This document shows positions 61,099 through 64,000 of a DNA stretch of 64,000 bases, in pieces. This stretch comes from Dyadobacter sp. (GTDB taxonomy: Bacteria > Bacteroidota > Bacteroidia > Cytophagales > Spirosomataceae): contig NZ_JAGIAS010000001.1 in NCBI RefSeq assembly GCF_017744695.1, forward strand, positions 1,331,013 to 1,395,012, in the 5' to 3' direction. Made by a program: the position numbers and the translations under genes. The notes beneath the pieces were generated by a model. That model worked only from the letters and a program-made list of their open reading frames with translations, had not been told where the DNA came from and did not search any database. Within the stretch, counting starts at the first letter, position 1; each line of letters opens with the position of its first letter.

Positions 61099-62277
61099 TT
61101 GAAGGAAGCGGCGGATTTTACACCCTCTACTGAAAACACCGAAAAGAACTGGGAATCGTTACACGTTGCCTATATCGCAAGTGGTGATCCTGAGGAAGAT
61201 CGGCGTTTGGCTGCGCTTGCACGCGAGCAGGGAAAGGCGGTTTTTCTGCGTGACCTGCCCGAGGAATCCGACGATATCTTCCAGACAGCGGCCGTTAGGA
61301 AAGAAAACGACTTTCTGACCAATGCTGTTTCCAGAAATAATACAAAAACACCTCTTACCTGGGAGACCATTCAGCAAAAGCTTTGGGCGGCCACTGTAAG
61401 GAAACGGAGCCGCACAGAAGTAGCGGTTAACATCTTCTCTGCGATCGCATTGATGGTGATCGGGCATTTGCTTTTCACCTTTTTCTCTTACGATCGACTG
61501 ACGCTCCTGTGGAACGAGCTCGAAGTGAGCGAAGGCTTTTTTTACTATATCCTCGGGGGCTTTGTGGCCCAGATGATCGACGGCGCATTGGGTATGGCCT
61601 ACGGTGTAACGGCGTCCACATTCCTGCTCACCTTGGGTGTTCCGCCTTCGGCAGTGAGTGCCAGCGTGCACACTTCCGAGATCTTTACCAGCGGCGTTTC
61701 GGGTTATATGCACCTGAAATTCGGGAATGTGAACAGCAAATTGTTCAAGAAGATCCTGTTTCCGGGCGTGCTTGGGGCGATTACCGGAGCTTATGCCCTC
61801 TCTTCCCTCGAAAAATACATTTACATCATTAAGCCATTAGTGGCAATTTATACGCTCATCCTGGGAATCCTTATTATCCAGAAAGCGTTAAAGAAACGAG
61901 TTGAAAAAAGGCCGATCACGAAAATCGGCTGGCTGGCGATGGCAGGCGGAACGCTGGATTCCATCGGCGGTGGAGGCTGGGGGCCGATCGTAACTTCGAC
62001 GCTCATTGCGCGTGGAAGGCATCCCAAGTACACCATCGGGTCCGTAAACCTCGCAGAGTTTTTCGTGTCGCTGGCAAGCTCGGTTACATTCATCAGCATT
62101 ATCGGATTTTCACACTGGCAAGTGGTGCTCGGCCTGATCCTCGGTGGTATGGTCTCCGCGCCCATCGCCGCCACACTATCCCGTCGCCTGCCGATCAAAA
62201 CCATGATGATCATGGTAGGCACGATCGTCATCATCGTGAGTGTGAGGATTATATACATGGTTTTGAGTACGCTTTAA
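61099..62277 (+). CDS. TauE/SafE-family permease with siroheme-synthase-like N-terminal segment
   Basis: 392 residues with a TTG start at 61099, the first possible start after an in-frame TAG. Residues 20-108 are soluble and resemble the second half of precorrin-2 dehydrogenase (CysG/Met8): VAYIASGDPEEDRRLAALAR, LRDLPEESDDIFQTAAVRKE, then a basic helix. The GxGxxA nucleotide loop is missing. Residues 115-392 are the TauE/SafE permease (GGFVAQMIDGALGMAYGVTA, ASVHTSEIFTSGVSGYMHLK, GGTLDSIGGGGWGPIVTSTL). TauE proteins export sulfite, sulfoacetate or related anions. The next gene is a sulfur amino-acid enzyme, which supports a sulfur role. Confidence 0.9.
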   Translation: MKEAADFTPSTENTEKNWESLHVAYIASGDPEEDRRLAALAREQGKAVFLRDLPEESDDIFQTAAVRKENDFLTNAVSRNNTKTPLTWETIQQKLWAATVRKRSRTEVAVNIFSAIALMVIGHLLFTFFSYDRLTLLWNELEVSEGFFYYILGGFVAQMIDGALGMAYGVTASTFLLTLGVPPSAVSASVHTSEIFTSGVSGYMHLKFGNVNSKLFKKILFPGVLGAITGAYALSSLEKYIYIIKPLVAIYTLILGILIIQKALKKRVEKRPITKIGWLAMAGGTLDSIGGGGWGPIVTSTLIARGRHPKYTIGSVNLAEFFVSLASSVTFISIIGFSHWQVVLGLILGGMVSAPIAATLSRRLPIKTMMIMVGTIVIIVSVRIIYMVLSTL

Positions 62278-62404
62278 GCGATAGGCTTTAAGCTGTAAGC
62301 CATAGGCAATAAGCTATATTGGAGCAGGCCATTTTATTTACATTAATTGATTTACAATACATTACACAAAGGGCTTATAGCCTAAAGCATACAGCCTAAA
62401 GCTT
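62276..62404. repeat. Two-armed 7-bp repeat array at the tauE-type gene stop
   Basis: Left arm heptamers (GCGATAG, GCTTTAA, GCTGTAA, GCCATAG, GCAATAA) start at the stop codon of the permease gene; the right arm (GGCTTAT, AGCCTAA, AGCATAC, AGCCTAA) runs in the opposite sense and ends just before the next ATG. About 55 plain AT-rich bases separate them. Confidence 0.8.
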
Positions 62405-62407
62405 CCT

Positions 62408-63595
62408 ATGAAAAAACAAACCAAAGCGATACGCACTCAAACCGGTAAAACCAAGTATCGCGAGCATTCGACTCCCCTTTTCCTGACCAGCAGCTTCACA
62501 TTCGAGAGCGCGGAGCAGGGAAAAGCGCTTTTTGAGGAAACCGAAGAAGGTAACATTTACAGCCGCTTCTCTAACCCGAGTGTGCAGGAGTTTGTGGACA
62601 AGGTTTGTATGCTGGAAGGCCTGGAAGACGGTGTAGCCACTGCAACCGGTATGGCGGCGGTGTTTGCGAGTATGGCCGCATTGCTGAAAAGCGGCGATCA
62701 CATCCTGGCATGTCGTGCGTTGTTCGGCTCTGCGCATCAGATCATCACGCAGATTTTGCCTAAATGGGGTATTTCTCACACCTACCTGGACGCGGACGCG
62801 AGCGAGGCAGAATGGGAAGCGGCAGTACAGCCCAATACCCGGATGATCTACCTCGAAACACCGTCCAATCCCGGTTTGGACCTGGTAGACCTTGCCATGA
62901 TCGGTCGCATTACAAAAAAACACAATATTATTTTCAATGTAGATAACTGCTTTGCCTCACCCGCATTGCAAACCCCTGCCGACTTTGGCGCCGACCTCGT
63001 GCTGCATTCCGCCACGAAGTTCATGGACGGACAAGGCCGCGTTTTGGGTGGTGTGGTTGTAGGTAAAAAAGAATACATCAAGGAGCTGCGCTTTTTCTGT
63101 CGCCAGACCGGGCCGTCGATGTCACCATTCAACGCCTGGGTATTGAGCAAAAGCCTTGAAACGCTGAGCCTGAGAATGGAGAAACACGCTTCTAACGCAT
63201 TGGCATTGGCTACGGCGTTGGACAAGCATCCTGACGTAAAATCGGTGAAATATCCATTCCTGGAATCGCATCCACAATACGAACTCGCGAAACGGCAAAT
63301 GAGCGCTGGTGGGTCTATCGTCACCATCGATCTTGAAGGCGGTTTCGAACGCGTAGCAGCATTTATGGACGCATTGGAGATCGCATCGCTGTCATCCAAC
63401 CTCGGCGATACCCGCACAATCGTCACCAACCCGAACACGACTACCCACGCCAAGTTGAAGCCGGAGGAGAAAGCCGCACTGGGTATCACCGAAGGTTTGA
63501 TCCGCATTTCGGTCGGTTTGGAAGACATTGAAGACCTCATCGAGGACTTCACGCACGCCGTGGAAGTGTCAGTGAAAAGTGCTATATTGGAGTAG
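62408..63595 (+). CDS. metZ: Trans-sulfuration PLP enzyme, probably O-succinylhomoserine sulfhydrylase
   Basis: 395 residues, Cys/Met-metabolism PLP family. It starts TKAIRTQTGKTKYREHSTPL; the PLP lysine is in DLVLHSATKFMDGQGRVLGG, with IYLETPSNPGLDLVDLAMIG and FNVDNCFASPALQTPADFG before it. The ending TTTHAKLKPEEKAALGITEG and LIRISVGLEDIEDLIEDF is typical. The DGQGRVLGG loop is characteristic of MetZ, which makes homocysteine from O-succinylhomoserine and sulfide; cystathionine gamma-synthase or O-acetylhomoserine sulfhydrylase are alternatives. It is 130 bases after the permease, across a repeat array. Confidence 0.92.
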   Translation: MKKQTKAIRTQTGKTKYREHSTPLFLTSSFTFESAEQGKALFEETEEGNIYSRFSNPSVQEFVDKVCMLEGLEDGVATATGMAAVFASMAALLKSGDHILACRALFGSAHQIITQILPKWGISHTYLDADASEAEWEAAVQPNTRMIYLETPSNPGLDLVDLAMIGRITKKHNIIFNVDNCFASPALQTPADFGADLVLHSATKFMDGQGRVLGGVVVGKKEYIKELRFFCRQTGPSMSPFNAWVLSKSLETLSLRMEKHASNALALATALDKHPDVKSVKYPFLESHPQYELAKRQMSAGGSIVTIDLEGGFERVAAFMDALEIASLSSNLGDTRTIVTNPNTTTHAKLKPEEKAALGITEGLIRISVGLEDIEDLIEDFTHAVEVSVKSAILE

Positions 63596-63619
63596 TATAG
63601 ATTGTTCAACAATGTCGAT

Positions 63620-63847
63620 ATGAAAACATTGACCATCAACTTACCGGAGTCGCTGGATTCAGAAGAATTTGAAATAAAAATGCTTCTGGCCGGTCAGCTA
63701 TATGAGCGCGGCAAGGTAAGCGTTGGTCAGGCTGCAAAGATTGTCGGCATTAGCAAAAGATCTTTTATCGAAATCATGGGAAGGTTTGGGTTTTCCCTTT
63801 TCGGTGAGTCCTTGGAAGAGTTAAAAAATGACATTGCCAATGCGTGA
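63620..63847 (+). CDS. UPF0175-family antitoxin
   Basis: 75 residues from the ATG at 63620; a TTG at 63602 would add six. UPF0175 features: LTINLPESLDSEEFEIKML, YERGKVSVGQAAKIVGISKR with a helix-turn-helix, and SFIEIMGRFGFSLFGESLEE. It overlaps a PIN-domain gene, the usual partner. It should bind and neutralise the toxin and repress the operon. It begins 24 bases after the metZ stop. Confidence 0.9.
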   Translation: MKTLTINLPESLDSEEFEIKMLLAGQLYERGKVSVGQAAKIVGISKRSFIEIMGRFGFSLFGESLEELKNDIANA

Positions 63848-64000
63848 TACGCTTGTTATTGCGGATTCCAGCTGCCTGATTTTATTATCCAAAATCGAAG
63901 AGCTTGAAATCCTGAGAAGCATTTACAAGCATGTTTTTGTCACGAAAGAAATTGCAGGAGAATTTGGTCTCGATCTGCCTGACTGGATCGAAGTCAGAAC
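63828..64000 (+). CDS. PIN-domain toxin (DUF3368), truncated by the window edge
   Basis: At least 57 residues from the ATG at 63828, or 53 from the ATG at 63840; the gene runs off the right edge. The visible part, DTLVIADSSCLILLSKIEE then IYKHVFVTKEIAGEFGLDL, has the first PIN acidic residue in IADSS and the EIAGEF motif of DUF3368 proteins. PIN toxins are Mg2+-dependent RNases. The start lies inside the UPF0175 gene (20-base overlap), the classic antitoxin-toxin coupling. Confidence 0.88.
   Translation, partial: MTLPMRDTLVIADSSCLILLSKIEELEILRSIYKHVFVTKEIAGEFGLDLPDWIEVR

Noticed and set aside
62278-62407. SAM or other riboswitch ahead of metZ
   Set aside because: The leader is made of 7-bp repeat arms and AT-rich filler; no conserved SAM-riboswitch core was found.

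Overview
The window looks like chromosome of a Bacteroidetes bacterium of the Cytophagales type (Dyadobacter/Spirosoma-like; the genus is an inference). Reasons: two SusC/SusD pairs, an ECF sigma/FecR switch feeding a SusC with an STN domain, rpsP with a long acidic tail, DUF2027-Smr, DUF2279 and DUF4403 proteins, TAnnTTTG-type promoter boxes and almost no Shine-Dalgarno sequences. By eye the G+C content is about one half. No tRNA, rRNA operon, prophage, insertion sequence or CRISPR array was seen.

Layout. 1-12.5 kb is mostly housekeeping: a GATase-like secreted protein, a Uma2 nuclease, a MarR-GNAT fusion, lpxB, a QueD-like enzyme, hldD, sufB, a CPA2 antiporter, a PLP-dependent deaminase, an RluA-type pseudouridine synthase and a GNAT enzyme. 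12.4-16.5 kb (minus strand) holds trmD-rimM-rpsP, an OmpA protein and the RNase P RNA gene. 16.6-23 kb (minus strand) is a run of fabG, a VWA membrane protein, DUF2279, DUF2027-Smr and DUF4403. 23-27 kb carries YiaA, an SDR enzyme, a convergent repeat array and a glycosyltransferase/ABC/membrane-protein operon.

27.4-33.1 kb is a glycoprotein-glycan block: glycosylasparaginase, two GH29 fucosidases and a GH76-type hydrolase. 33.3-41.6 kb is utilisation locus 1: ECF sigma, FecR, SusC with STN, SusD, TIM-barrel isomerase. 41.7-61 kb is utilisation locus 2. A LacI regulator with a transposase-type zinc ribbon diverges from SusC/SusD across a 32-bp palindromic operator. SusC/SusD are followed by a putative flavinylated protein, an exported FAD-dependent oxidoreductase, the FMN transferase ApbE, a large exported protein of unknown activity, a sodium/solute symporter, a GH2 hydrolase and a second, leaderless FAD-dependent oxidoreductase. 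I read this as a carbohydrate locus with a built-in extracytoplasmic flavin redox branch; it is the best candidate here for an undescribed system. 61-63.6 kb is sulfur-related (TauE/SafE with a siroheme-synthase-like head, then a Met/Cys PLP enzyme). The window ends in a UPF0175/PIN toxin-antitoxin pair.

Four kinds of small repeat lie over this: (i) seven-base arrays of the form TNRGCNN starting at stop codons; (ii) a 10/20-bp two-armed array filling a convergent gap; (iii) nested inverted-repeat REP-like elements, all in locus 2; (iv) in-frame 15-bp (five-residue) repeats in three exported proteins. Promoter calls rest on visible boxes only; no start site was measured.
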